Positions 16,034 to 24,171 of a stretch of DNA of 64,000 nt are shown here, piece by piece. The notes under the pieces are model-generated. The model searched no databases and was not told the DNA's origin. It saw only the letters and a program-made list of their open reading frames with translations. A program made the position numbers and the translations under genes. Origin of the DNA: Peptococcaceae bacterium (GTDB lineage Bacteria > Bacillota > Desulfotomaculia > Desulfotomaculales > Desulfocucumaceae). Every line of letters starts with the position of its first letter. Within the stretch, counting starts at the first letter, position 1. The stretch covers positions 62,001-126,000 of the forward strand of contig JAILZP010000005.1 in NCBI GenBank assembly GCA_023512435.1, in the 5' to 3' direction.

Positions 16034-17728
16034 ATGGAAAAAGAATGGAAGCTGCAGCTTGTGAACAACTACATTGAAAAGTGGGCCGTTGAGACTCCAG
16101 ACCAGGCGGCCATGATCCAGCACGAGGACGGCAGGTCCTTCACTTACAGCCAATTCGCGGCATTGATCGACCTGTTTGCCCTGAGACTGTTGGAAATGGG
16201 CATTAAAAAGGGAGACCGGGTGTCCACCATGCTGCTCATGTTCCCGGAACACCTGATACTGATGTACGCCTGCTTCAAGGTGGGAGCCATCGCCGCCCCC
16301 GTCGACGTGCGGCTGAAAGAACAGGAGCTGGTCAGGGACCTGGACAAAATAAAGCCCAAGGCCTTCTTTTTCCACGGCAGCACTCCGGCCCGCGACTTCC
16401 GCGAGGCGGGCCGGGCAGTAAGAGAAAACTGCCCTTACGTGGAACACCTGGTACAGCTTTCCCCCGTTGCACCCGGAGAGATAATTGAAGGAGCAGTGAG
16501 TTTCAACGACCTGTTTAAACCCGAAGCGCTGTCCGCCCTCAAAAGCGACGCCGATCTGTCCCGGCGGCTGGCGGAAACATACGCGGGCCTGAACACCCGG
16601 GACGCCGCCCTGATCATATACACCACCGGCACCACCGGGGCGCCGAAGCCGGCGGTGCTGTGCCACGAGAACATTATCGCGCAGAACGAGGTGCTGTCCC
16701 GGGGGATAGGCTTGCGGGGCAGGGACATGATCATGGTCTGCAATCTGCCGGCAAGCCACGTGGCCGGCACCAGCGAGATCCCCATGACCACGTTTTACGT
16801 GGGGGGCACCGTCATACTGCTGCGCATTTTCAATCCCGCCCTCACCCTGGAAGCCGTCCAGAAATGGAGGGCCACCGTGCTGGGCATGATCCCAACCCAG
16901 TACCGGATGCTTTGGGCCCTGCCGGAATATGACAAGTACGACCTTTCCAGCGTTAAGTTTGCGGCTTATGCCGGCGCACCGGCGGACGTTCCCTTCCTAA
17001 ACGCGCTTTCCAAAATGGCCCCGGCCTTCGGCACCGGGCTGGGAATGACCGAAAACGCCGGGTTTGCCACCTTTACCCCGCCGGGAATAAGCGTGGAAGA
17101 GATGGCCGGCCAGGTGGGCACCTTCTTCCCGGACGTGGCCGTGGTCAGCGTCCGCAAAGCCATGAACGAAGACGGGACAGCCGGCGATGAGCTGCCGGAC
17201 GGGGAGCTGGGCGAGATCTGCTATCACCCTCCCATCGTGTTCCTGGGCTATTACGGCCAGCCCGGGGAAACGGCCAAAACCGTTTCCAGGGAAGGCATCC
17301 TGTACACCGGTGACATGGGATACTTCAAAAACATGGGGTCCTACCGCGCCCTTTACCTGGGCGGCAGACGCAAGTTTATGGTCAAGCAGAAGGGCTACAA
17401 CGTTTTTCCCGACGAAGTGTCGGCCTTTATCGCGGATCACCCCAAGGTGGCCATGGCTGAAGTGGTGGGAGCGCCGCACCGTTTGTTTGACGAAGGCATA
17501 TTCGCATTTGTACAGCCGAAGCCGGGGATGGATCTGACGGAGGAGGAGATCTTGGAGCACTGCCAGGGAATAGCCTCTTACAAACGCCCTCAGCACGTGG
17601 AAATCTGGCCTTCGGACAAACCCTGGCCGCTCACGCGAATGGGCAAGGTGGACAAGGTGGCGCTGCAGTCCCTGGCCGCTGCCATCACCTCAAGCTTGAG
17701 AGAAAGCGGCCGTTGGGACGCCCGGTAG
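16034..17728 (+). CDS. AMP-forming acyl-CoA synthetase/ligase
   Basis: 564 residues, a class I adenylate-forming enzyme that activates a carboxylic acid to its CoA thioester using ATP. Motifs: P-loop-like YTTGTTGAPKPAVLCHENI (residue about 197), GMTENAGF (A5-like), LYTGDMGYF (A7), the hinge RRKFMVKQKGYNVFPDEV (A8) and PLTRMGKVDK with the catalytic lysine near the C-terminus (A10). ATG at 16034 after GGAGGGA is preferred to in-frame ATGs upstream. Operon partner of the MaoC protein; the acid substrate is not identifiable, although control by a dedicated sigma-54 regulator suggests a specialised growth substrate. Confidence 0.92.
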   Translation: MEKEWKLQLVNNYIEKWAVETPDQAAMIQHEDGRSFTYSQFAALIDLFALRLLEMGIKKGDRVSTMLLMFPEHLILMYACFKVGAIAAPVDVRLKEQELVRDLDKIKPKAFFFHGSTPARDFREAGRAVRENCPYVEHLVQLSPVAPGEIIEGAVSFNDLFKPEALSALKSDADLSRRLAETYAGLNTRDAALIIYTTGTTGAPKPAVLCHENIIAQNEVLSRGIGLRGRDMIMVCNLPASHVAGTSEIPMTTFYVGGTVILLRIFNPALTLEAVQKWRATVLGMIPTQYRMLWALPEYDKYDLSSVKFAAYAGAPADVPFLNALSKMAPAFGTGLGMTENAGFATFTPPGISVEEMAGQVGTFFPDVAVVSVRKAMNEDGTAGDELPDGELGEICYHPPIVFLGYYGQPGETAKTVSREGILYTGDMGYFKNMGSYRALYLGGRRKFMVKQKGYNVFPDEVSAFIADHPKVAMAEVVGAPHRLFDEGIFAFVQPKPGMDLTEEEILEHCQGIASYKRPQHVEIWPSDKPWPLTRMGKVDKVALQSLAAAITSSLRESGRWDAR

Positions 17729-17817
17729 CCGCCTTGCCGGTTGCCGGTCGATGGACCCCGGAACACGGACTCCCCAAGGCCAATGTAAAATTCGGGGCCG
17801 GGGGTACGGCAATAAAA

Positions 17818-17856
17818 GAGAGCGGGCACGGTTTTGACCCGCTCTTAATTTCTTTT
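17818..17856. terminator. Bidirectional terminator between the ligase and hsp20
   Basis: Stem AGAGCGGG (17819-17826) with CCCGCTCT (17838-17845), T-rich on the right and A-rich on the left, so it can end both the rightward ligase transcript and the leftward hsp20 transcript. Confidence 0.85.
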
Positions 17857-17880
17857 GCCGCCGGGATCACGGGCTGACTG

Positions 17881-18330
17881 TTATTTAACATCTATTTCAA
17901 TCTCTCTGGTCCTGGCCTGATCTTTTTTCGGCAGGTTGATTTCCAGTATGCCGTCTTTGTAGCTGGCTTTTATGGCTTCTTCATCGATGGGAACGTCCAG
18001 GGAGAAGGACCGGCTGAAGGAACCGTACTTGCGCTCAATCCTGATGCAGTTGGCCCCTTCCTCCTTGAGTTCATTCTTGCGTTCTCCCCTGATGGTCAGG
18101 ACATTGTTGCTGTAGCTGAGGCTTATGTTTTCACGGCTCATTCCCGGAATTTCAGCGTGAATTACGATGGCGTCGGGAGTATCCTTTATGTCCACGGGAA
18201 AGGTCCAGCTTTGGGTCAGATTTGAGCCGTCGGCATGCCTCGGGTACCGGAAGCCTTCATCAAAAAGCCTGTTTATGGAGTTCCTGATATTGACCAGGTC
18301 AAAGAACGGATCCCACCTGACCAGTGACAT
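17881..18330 (-). CDS. Hsp20/alpha-crystallin small heat-shock protein
   Basis: 149 residues from ATG 18330. Short N-terminal arm (SLVRWDPFFDLVNIRNSINRLFDEG), then the alpha-crystallin domain (residues about 45-140): FPVDIKDTPDAIVIHAEIPGMSRENISLSYSNNVLTIRGER, and the end A-x-x-x-x-G-I-L-E-I-N-L-P-K, with a terminal lysine-rich tail. An ATP-independent holdase for unfolding proteins. The ribosome site TAGGAGGTG lies 9 bp ahead, and the 10 bp containing it are tandemly duplicated (18340-18359). A CtsR-like operator lies 60 bp upstream. Confidence 0.94.
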   Translation of the reverse strand: MSLVRWDPFFDLVNIRNSINRLFDEGFRYPRHADGSNLTQSWTFPVDIKDTPDAIVIHAEIPGMSRENISLSYSNNVLTIRGERKNELKEEGANCIRIERKYGSFSRSFSLDVPIDEEAIKASYKDGILEINLPKKDQARTREIEIDVK

Positions 18331-18389
18331 GGAACACACCTCCTATAGACTCCTATAGATATTTTTCACTTCCCGGCAGCTTACTTAAC

Positions 18390-18406
18390 TTTGACCATCT
18401 TTGATT
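18390..18406 (-). promoter_or_regulatory. CtsR-like operator upstream of hsp20
   Basis: Minus strand AATCAAAGATGGTCAAA fits the CtsR heptamer repeat RGTCAAA-NAN-RGTCAAA with one mismatch. CtsR represses clp and small heat-shock genes in Firmicutes and releases DNA on heat shock. Confidence 0.65.
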
Positions 18407-18796
18407 TTAAAATAATATATTTCCTTCCTGCTGTCAAGAGGTTTTTTTATTTTTTTCCGGAGAAATCCCGGGACGTTTCCGGACAAAACAGCCGCTTGTT
18501 CATTATTTTAACACGCAACACAACTATACCCCTTTTTGAAACAAACAGAAAAAACGGCTGCGCATTAGCCCGCAATACGGGAGTCGGGCATTTCCTGAAA
18601 ACAGGCACAAAATTTGCATTGCCAAAGTATTATACAAGTTAAATTCCGCCAGGCATCTCTGCCGTAACAATCAAGCCCCGCTTTTTGACGGGCCTTTGTT
18701 ATGCGGCTGGATTATATCGGGGTTGGGAGGTAGATAGATAAAGGGAGAGACAGGTTGTTGGGGATAAAAAAATAGAATTTTTAGGAGGTAATCTGT
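18407..18796. other. Intergenic region before the acyl-CoA dehydrogenase gene
   Basis: 390 bp without a supportable gene; a frame at 18391-18642 has no ribosome site and low-complexity aromatic composition. An A/T-rich part up to about 18,650 probably carries the hsp20 promoter leftward. A weak hairpin (CCCCG..CGGG around 18,675-18,693) and a purine-rich leader precede the next gene. No sigma-54 signature was found here. Confidence 0.4.
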
Positions 18797-20620
18797 TTGG
18801 CGGGAAATTTTATTTACTCCAACCGGGAACACAAGTTTATCGTTAAAGAATGGCTGGACATGGAAAAAGTCTTCAACTTCGATCCCTTCAAGGACATTTA
18901 CGGCATGGAAGACGTGGACATGATCCTGGACCAGGCCCTAAAGTTCACCAGGGAAGTGGTTGCACCCACCAACATTGACGGAGACCGGATCGGGGCCAGG
19001 TTCGAAAACGGAAAGGTGACCACCCCTCCATCCTTCCACCGCCTTTTTAAAATGATGCAGGACAACGGGTACGGAGCTTCGGCCTTCGACCCCGAGGAGG
19101 AGGGCAAGCTGCCCCAGGTACTGCATTTTATCCTGGAAGAGTTTTTCAGCGCCGGCAACCTGGCCTTCATGCCCTACATCGGGCTGATCGGCGGGTCTTC
19201 AAACCTGATTTACACCTTCGGCACGGAAGAGGACAAAAAGCGCTTTCTCCCGAACATGTACGCCGGCAAGTGGGGCGGCACCATGTGCCTCACCGAGCCC
19301 TGCTGCGGTTCCGACGTGGGCGATATCACCACCAGGGCTTACCCCACAGAAGACCCCAGGGTGTACAAGATTAAAGGGACCAAGTGCTTCATTACCGGCG
19401 GGGACCACGACCTGACCGAGAACATCATCCACCTGCTGCTGGCCAAGTGCGAAGGGGCGGCCCCGGGCACCAAGGGCATATCCCTGTTCATCGTGCCCAA
19501 GATCTGGGTCAATGAAGACGGCAGCCTGGGAGAACCAAACGATGTAACCACCGTGGCCATTGAGCACAAGATGGGCATCAAGGGTTCGGCCACCGCCATG
19601 CTGAGCTTCGGCGAAAACGACAACTGCCGCGGCATCCTGCTGGGCAATCCTCCCGATGAAAACGGCAAGGCGGAAGGCATGGCCCAGATGTTTGTGATGA
19701 TGAACGGCGCCCGCCAGGGAACCGGCCTGCAGGCCCTGTCGGTGGCCCAGGCGGCCTATTACCAGTCCCTGCAATACGCCAAGGAGCGGGTCCAGGGGAA
19801 AGCCATCACCAACCCCAAGGGGCCCAGGGTGCGCATCATCGAACACGAGGACGTCAGGCGGATGCTGATGTTTCAGAAATCCGTCCTCGAGGCCTGCCGG
19901 GCCATGCTCTGCAAGAACTCATACTACATCGACCTGGCCAGGTACAGCAATGACCCCGCGGAAAGGAAAATGGCCGAAAGGAGAATCGAGGTCAACAACC
20001 CGCTGATCAAGGCCTACCCCTCCGACATGGCCTGGATCACCACCGCCGAGGCCATTCAGATCCACGGCGGGTACGGCTACACCGAAGAGTACCCGGTGGC
20101 CCAGGCGGCCAGGGATTGCAAGATCCTGTCCATCTGGGAGGGCACCAACTTCATCCAGTCCCTGGACCTCCTGGGCAGAAAGTGGATGCTGGACGGCGGC
20201 AAGGTCTTCCAGGAGTGGCTGGCCGAAGTGGAGGCCTCCATCGAAAGCAACAAGGAACTGGAGGGCATGGAACAGGAATACCGGATCATGAACAGGGCCA
20301 TGGCCGCCTACAAGGAAATCTACGCCTTCATCGCCGGCGTGTTTATGAAAAACATCAGAATTATCCCCCTCTACTCCACCAGGATCCTGCACGCCACCGC
20401 CATGCTCTGGGGCGGGTCCCTGCTGCTGGAGCAGGCCGCCATCGCGGCCCGGAGAATGAAGGAACTGGGAGAAGGCCACTTCGACTACCCCTTCTACCAG
20501 GGCAAGGTCCTGTCAGCCAGGTTCTACATCAGAAACGTGGTCCCGGAAATCTTTAAGACAGCCGAGGTGGTCAAGGATTGCGACACTTCGGCCATCGACA
20601 TCCCTGAAGAAGCGTTTTGA
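18797..20620 (+). CDS. Acyl-CoA dehydrogenase (long, C-terminally extended type)
   Basis: 607 residues, a FAD enzyme that oxidises acyl-CoA to trans-2-enoyl-CoA and passes electrons to ETF. Mid-domain motif MCLTEPCCGSDVGDITTRA at about residue 165 and C-terminal helical domain with AIQIHGGYGYTEEYPVAQAARDCKILSIWEGTN (about 420-452). A C-terminal extension of roughly 130 residues is typical of the 600-residue subfamily. TTG start at 18797, supported by AGGAGGTAATCTG. First gene of a set with 3-hydroxyacyl-CoA dehydrogenase and thiolase. No etfAB genes are adjacent. Confidence 0.95.
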   Translation: MAGNFIYSNREHKFIVKEWLDMEKVFNFDPFKDIYGMEDVDMILDQALKFTREVVAPTNIDGDRIGARFENGKVTTPPSFHRLFKMMQDNGYGASAFDPEEEGKLPQVLHFILEEFFSAGNLAFMPYIGLIGGSSNLIYTFGTEEDKKRFLPNMYAGKWGGTMCLTEPCCGSDVGDITTRAYPTEDPRVYKIKGTKCFITGGDHDLTENIIHLLLAKCEGAAPGTKGISLFIVPKIWVNEDGSLGEPNDVTTVAIEHKMGIKGSATAMLSFGENDNCRGILLGNPPDENGKAEGMAQMFVMMNGARQGTGLQALSVAQAAYYQSLQYAKERVQGKAITNPKGPRVRIIEHEDVRRMLMFQKSVLEACRAMLCKNSYYIDLARYSNDPAERKMAERRIEVNNPLIKAYPSDMAWITTAEAIQIHGGYGYTEEYPVAQAARDCKILSIWEGTNFIQSLDLLGRKWMLDGGKVFQEWLAEVEASIESNKELEGMEQEYRIMNRAMAAYKEIYAFIAGVFMKNIRIIPLYSTRILHATAMLWGGSLLLEQAAIAARRMKELGEGHFDYPFYQGKVLSARFYIRNVVPEIFKTAEVVKDCDTSAIDIPEEAF

Positions 20621-20630
20621 GGAGGGAATG

Positions 20631-20668
20631 AAACGGGAATCGGGAATTGGGTTTATTGCCCGTTTTTC
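20631..20668 (+). terminator. Hairpin with T tract inside the beta-oxidation operon
   Basis: AAACGGG (20631-20637) pairs with CCCGTTT (20659-20665) and runs into TTTTCC. It could attenuate transcription after the acyl-CoA dehydrogenase gene rather than stop it completely. Confidence 0.45.
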
Positions 20669-20707
20669 CTGTTGATCCAGCAACTATAAATTAAGGGAGG
20701 ATTTAAA

Positions 20708-21580
20708 ATGGCAGTGGAAGGCATTCAAAACATCTGCGTGGTGGGCGCCGGCAACATGGGGCACCAGATCGCCCTGGGCGCGGCCATAGCCGGCTTCAAG
20801 GTGAAATGCACCGACGTGAAGCCTGAAATCCTCAAAAAGGCCGAGGATTTCGCAAACTCCTACCTGGCCGGCAGGGTGGCCAAGGGCAAGATGACCGAGG
20901 AACAGGCCAAAGCCGCCAGGAGCAACATTTCATTCACGCCGGACCTGAAGGAAGCGGCCCGGGACGCCGACCTGGTCATCGAAGCGATCCTGGAAATACT
21001 GGATTTAAAGCGCAAGGTATTCAAGGAACTGGACGAAATTTGCCCGCCCCACGCCATCCTGGCCACCAACAGCTCCTTTATCGTGAGCTCGAAAATTGCC
21101 GATGTGACCAAGAGGCCCGACAAGGTCTGCAACATGCACTACTTCAACCCCGCCCTGGTGATGAAGCTGGTGGAAGTGGTCCAGGGGCCCCACACCTCGG
21201 ATGAAACCGTCCAGAAAGTGATGGCGGTGTGCAAGGCCCTGGACAAGGTGCCGGTTCACCTGAAGAAGGAAGTCGAAGGCTTCCTGGTCAACCGGGTGGT
21301 CAGGGCAATCAGCGAGGAAGCCATGTGGATCTACGACATGGGGGTGGCTTCGGTGGAAGACATCGACAAGGCCCTGATGTACGGCCTGGGACACCCCATG
21401 GGGGCCTTCCGCCTGATGGACCTCACCGGCATCGACCTCACCTACATCATGGCCATGGAAAGGTATCGCCAGACCGGAGATCCCCGGTACAAGCCCTCCC
21501 CGGCGGTGGTGGAGAAATACATCAAGGGCGAATGGGGAGAAAAGACCGGCAAGGGATGGTACGACTATTCCAAGAAATAA
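20708..21580 (+). CDS. 3-hydroxyacyl-CoA dehydrogenase (NAD-dependent)
   Basis: 290 residues. Rossmann glycine motif VVGAGNMGHQIALGAAIAGF at residue 11, the catalytic histidine in NMHYFNPALVMKLVEVVQG (about residue 140), and the C-terminal dimerisation domain with GFLVNRVVRAISEEAMW and HPMGAFRLMDLTGID. Oxidises S-3-hydroxyacyl-CoA (or reduces acetoacetyl-CoA) with NAD(H). ATG at 20708 after AAGGGAGGATTTAAA. Lies between the acyl-CoA dehydrogenase and thiolase genes, giving three of the four beta-oxidation steps in order. Confidence 0.96.
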   Translation: MAVEGIQNICVVGAGNMGHQIALGAAIAGFKVKCTDVKPEILKKAEDFANSYLAGRVAKGKMTEEQAKAARSNISFTPDLKEAARDADLVIEAILEILDLKRKVFKELDEICPPHAILATNSSFIVSSKIADVTKRPDKVCNMHYFNPALVMKLVEVVQGPHTSDETVQKVMAVCKALDKVPVHLKKEVEGFLVNRVVRAISEEAMWIYDMGVASVEDIDKALMYGLGHPMGAFRLMDLTGIDLTYIMAMERYRQTGDPRYKPSPAVVEKYIKGEWGEKTGKGWYDYSKK

Positions 21581-21620
21581 AGCTGCACAATCCCCATATT
21601 GCAAGGAAGGTGAAAAGTGA

Positions 21621-22805
21621 GTGAAGGAAGCTGTCATCGTAAGCGGCTGCAGGACCGCCATAGCCAAGGAGAAGGGCGCCCTGGCGCACCTTTCACCGGA
21701 TATTTACGCCGCCGAGGTGGTCAAGGAAGCAGTCAGGAGAAGCGGCCTAAAAGACCCTGAGATGATCGACGAGGTGATTTTCGGGCACTGCCTGGGAGCC
21801 CAGTTCGGCTGCATGGCCAGGGTGGTCACATTAAGGGCGGGCCTGCCCATGTCCATTCCGGCCCTCAACATTGACAGGCAGTGCGGGTCCGGTTCCACCG
21901 CCGTAAACCTGGCCGCCACCCAGATCTGGGCCGGCGTGGGAGACATATACGTGGCCGGCGGGGTGGACAGCATGACCCGCATACCCTACATCATGGAAAG
22001 GCCCACCGAACCTTTTCCCAGGATTCCGCCGCCGTTTGTCCGGCCGGCCCTGTCCATCCCCGAGATAGGCGATCCGCCCATGGGCATCACGGCAGAAAAC
22101 GTGGCGGCCAAGTACGGCATCAGCCGGGAGGAGCAGGACGAGTTCGGGTATTTAAGCCAGGTCAAGGCCGAGAGGGCGATCAAGGAAGGGCGCTTCAAGG
22201 AACAGATCGTGCCGGTAGCCGTCCCCCAGAAAAAGGGAGACCCGGTGATATTCGACACCGACGAGCATCCCCGTTTCGGCACCACCAGGGAAGCCCTGGC
22301 CAAGCTGCGCCCGGCCTTTAAAAAGGACGGATCGGTAACCGCCGGGAACTCCTCGGGGATCAACGACGGGTCCGGGGCCGTGGTGGTCATGAGCGGGGAC
22401 AAGGCGCGGGAACTCGGCATTGCCCCCATGGCCAGGGTGGTCTCCATCGGGTACGGCGGGGTTGACCCCAACATCATGGGCATGGGACCGGTGCCGGCGG
22501 TGCGCAAGGCCCTGGCCAGGGCAGGAATGACCATCGGCCAGATTGATGTCATCGAGCTTAACGAAGCCTTCGCCTCCCAGTCCATAGCCTGCTGCAACGA
22601 GCTGGGCATCGACTGGCGGGACCAGGAAAAATTCAATCCCAACGGCGGCGCCATCGCCCTGGGGCACCCCATTGCCGGGTCCCTGGCCATCCTTACCGTC
22701 AAGGCCATTTACGAGCTGAAGAGGACCGGCAAGAGGTTCGCCCTGGTCTCGGCCTGCTGCGGCGGCGGGCAGGGCGTGGCCACGATCATAGAAAACATTC
22801 AGTAA
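21621..22805 (+). CDS. Thiolase (acetyl-CoA C-acyltransferase)
   Basis: 394 residues. Nucleophilic cysteine in NIDRQCGSGSTAV (about residue 90), ELNEAFASQ, GGAIALGHPIAGS with the catalytic histidine (about 346), and the second cysteine in SACCGGGQGVA (about 376). Cleaves 3-ketoacyl-CoA with CoA or runs the reverse condensation. GTG start at 21621 with AAGGAAGGTG upstream. Last gene of the operon, followed by a strong terminator. Confidence 0.96.
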   Translation: MKEAVIVSGCRTAIAKEKGALAHLSPDIYAAEVVKEAVRRSGLKDPEMIDEVIFGHCLGAQFGCMARVVTLRAGLPMSIPALNIDRQCGSGSTAVNLAATQIWAGVGDIYVAGGVDSMTRIPYIMERPTEPFPRIPPPFVRPALSIPEIGDPPMGITAENVAAKYGISREEQDEFGYLSQVKAERAIKEGRFKEQIVPVAVPQKKGDPVIFDTDEHPRFGTTREALAKLRPAFKKDGSVTAGNSSGINDGSGAVVVMSGDKARELGIAPMARVVSIGYGGVDPNIMGMGPVPAVRKALARAGMTIGQIDVIELNEAFASQSIACCNELGIDWRDQEKFNPNGGAIALGHPIAGSLAILTVKAIYELKRTGKRFALVSACCGGGQGVATIIENIQ

Positions 22806-22856
22806 CTTAAGAGGACTGAACCGGTTTACAGCCCCTTGATAAAAACCCTGTTATCA

Positions 22857-22893
22857 TAAAACCCTTCACGGCTTCCGGCGTGAAGGGTTTTTC
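22857..22893 (+). terminator. Rho-independent terminator after the thiolase gene
   Basis: Perfect 10-bp stem ACCCTTCACG (22861-22870) / CGTGAAGGGT (22879-22888) followed by TTTTTCTTT. TATAAT immediately after it (22896-22901) could be the -10 of rtcB, with no good -35. Confidence 0.95.
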
Positions 22894-22927
22894 TTTATAA
22901 TGGAGGAAAAAACACGGAGGAAAAGCC

Positions 22928-24076
22928 ATGCGCGTAATAGGCGGCAGCCGCCTGAAAATCTATTGCTGGGCCGAAGACCTTGAAGAGGAGGCCATGGCCC
23001 AGGCCCGTAACCTGGCCAACCTGCCCTTCGCCTGCGGCCATGTGGCCCTTATGCCGGACGCTCACAGCGGTTACGGTATGCCCATCGGCGGCGTGATGGC
23101 CACCAGGGATGTGATCGTTCCCAATGCCGTGGGAGTGGATATCGGCTGCGGCATGCGGGCGGTAAGGCTCCCGGTCCCGGCCGAAGAGCTGTACGCGAAA
23201 AGGGATGCCGTCCTCAATGACATCCAGCGCAGCATCCCCACAGGCTTCAACTGGCACAAGAACCCCCAGGACCACCCCCTGTTCAAAAAGGTGCCGGAAG
23301 TCCGGATAATCCGGGAGGAGATTGACAACGCCAGGCGCCAGATCGGCACCCTGGGGGGCGGCAATCACTTTATCGAGCTGCAGAGGGACGACAACGGAGA
23401 CTCCTGGGTGATGCTTCATTCCGGATCGCGCAACCTGGGCAAGAAGACCTGCGACGCGTACAACAGGCTGGCCCGGGACAGGAATTACTACGGCCTGCCG
23501 GACTCCTGGCAGCTATGGGGCCTGCCGGCGGACTCGCCCCCCGGCAGGGAATACCTCGCCGCCATGCGGTTCTGCCTCGACTTCGCCAGGGCCAACCGGG
23601 AGCACATGATGAAGATCATTCTGGAAATCGTGGAAAGGCACCTGAAGATCAGCACCGCCGGCCTGGCCCAGATAGACGTTCACCACAACTATGCCGCCGT
23701 GGAAAAGTTCGGCGGAGAGGAACGCATCATCCACCGGAAGGGCGCGGTCAGGGCCGAGGGCACCGTGATCATCCCCGGATCCATGGGCACCCCCAGCTAT
23801 ATCTGCCGGGGCCTGCAGAATCCGAAATCATTCGTTTCCTGTTCCCACGGGGCCGGCCGGTCCATGGGCAGGAACGCCGCCCGGAAGGCCTACAGCGTGG
23901 AGTCGGTGATCCGGGAGATGCGCGAAAAAGACATAAGCTTCTTCAAGGCGAACAAAAAGGACGCCGCCGAGGAATGCAGCGCCGCATACAAAGACATAAC
24001 AAAGGTGATGGACCAGCAGTCCGACCTGGTGGAGGTGCTGCTGGAATTAAGGCCCATAGGAGTAGTGAAAGGCTAA
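22928..24076 (+). CDS. rtcB: RtcB-family RNA ligase
   Basis: 382 residues, close to the shorter bacterial RtcB type. Metal and GMP-transfer motifs: LMPDAHSGYGMPIGGV (about 40), VGVDIGCGMRAV with the metal-binding cysteine, LGGGNHFIEL, HSGSRNLGK, DVHHNYAAVE, IPGSMGTPSYI, and SCSHGAGRSMGRNAA holding the histidine that is guanylylated. Joins 2',3'-cyclic phosphate or 3'-phosphate ends to 5'-OH ends in RNA repair. ATG at 22928 with GGAGG. No archease or RtcA gene is next to it. Confidence 0.95.
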   Translation: MRVIGGSRLKIYCWAEDLEEEAMAQARNLANLPFACGHVALMPDAHSGYGMPIGGVMATRDVIVPNAVGVDIGCGMRAVRLPVPAEELYAKRDAVLNDIQRSIPTGFNWHKNPQDHPLFKKVPEVRIIREEIDNARRQIGTLGGGNHFIELQRDDNGDSWVMLHSGSRNLGKKTCDAYNRLARDRNYYGLPDSWQLWGLPADSPPGREYLAAMRFCLDFARANREHMMKIILEIVERHLKISTAGLAQIDVHHNYAAVEKFGGEERIIHRKGAVRAEGTVIIPGSMGTPSYICRGLQNPKSFVSCSHGAGRSMGRNAARKAYSVESVIREMREKDISFFKANKKDAAEECSAAYKDITKVMDQQSDLVEVLLELRPIGVVKG

Positions 24077-24171
24077 GCGGCCGGAAGGCCCCCGGCCCGG
24101 AACCGGGGATCATGGGCGGATCCGGGATGGTTTATCTGTGCTGACGTGTTATGCTGAACATGCACTGCCCA

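Noticed and set aside
18391-18642. Small plus-strand frame of 83 codons
   Set aside because: No ribosome site, low-complexity aromatic start, overlaps the hsp20 regulatory region.
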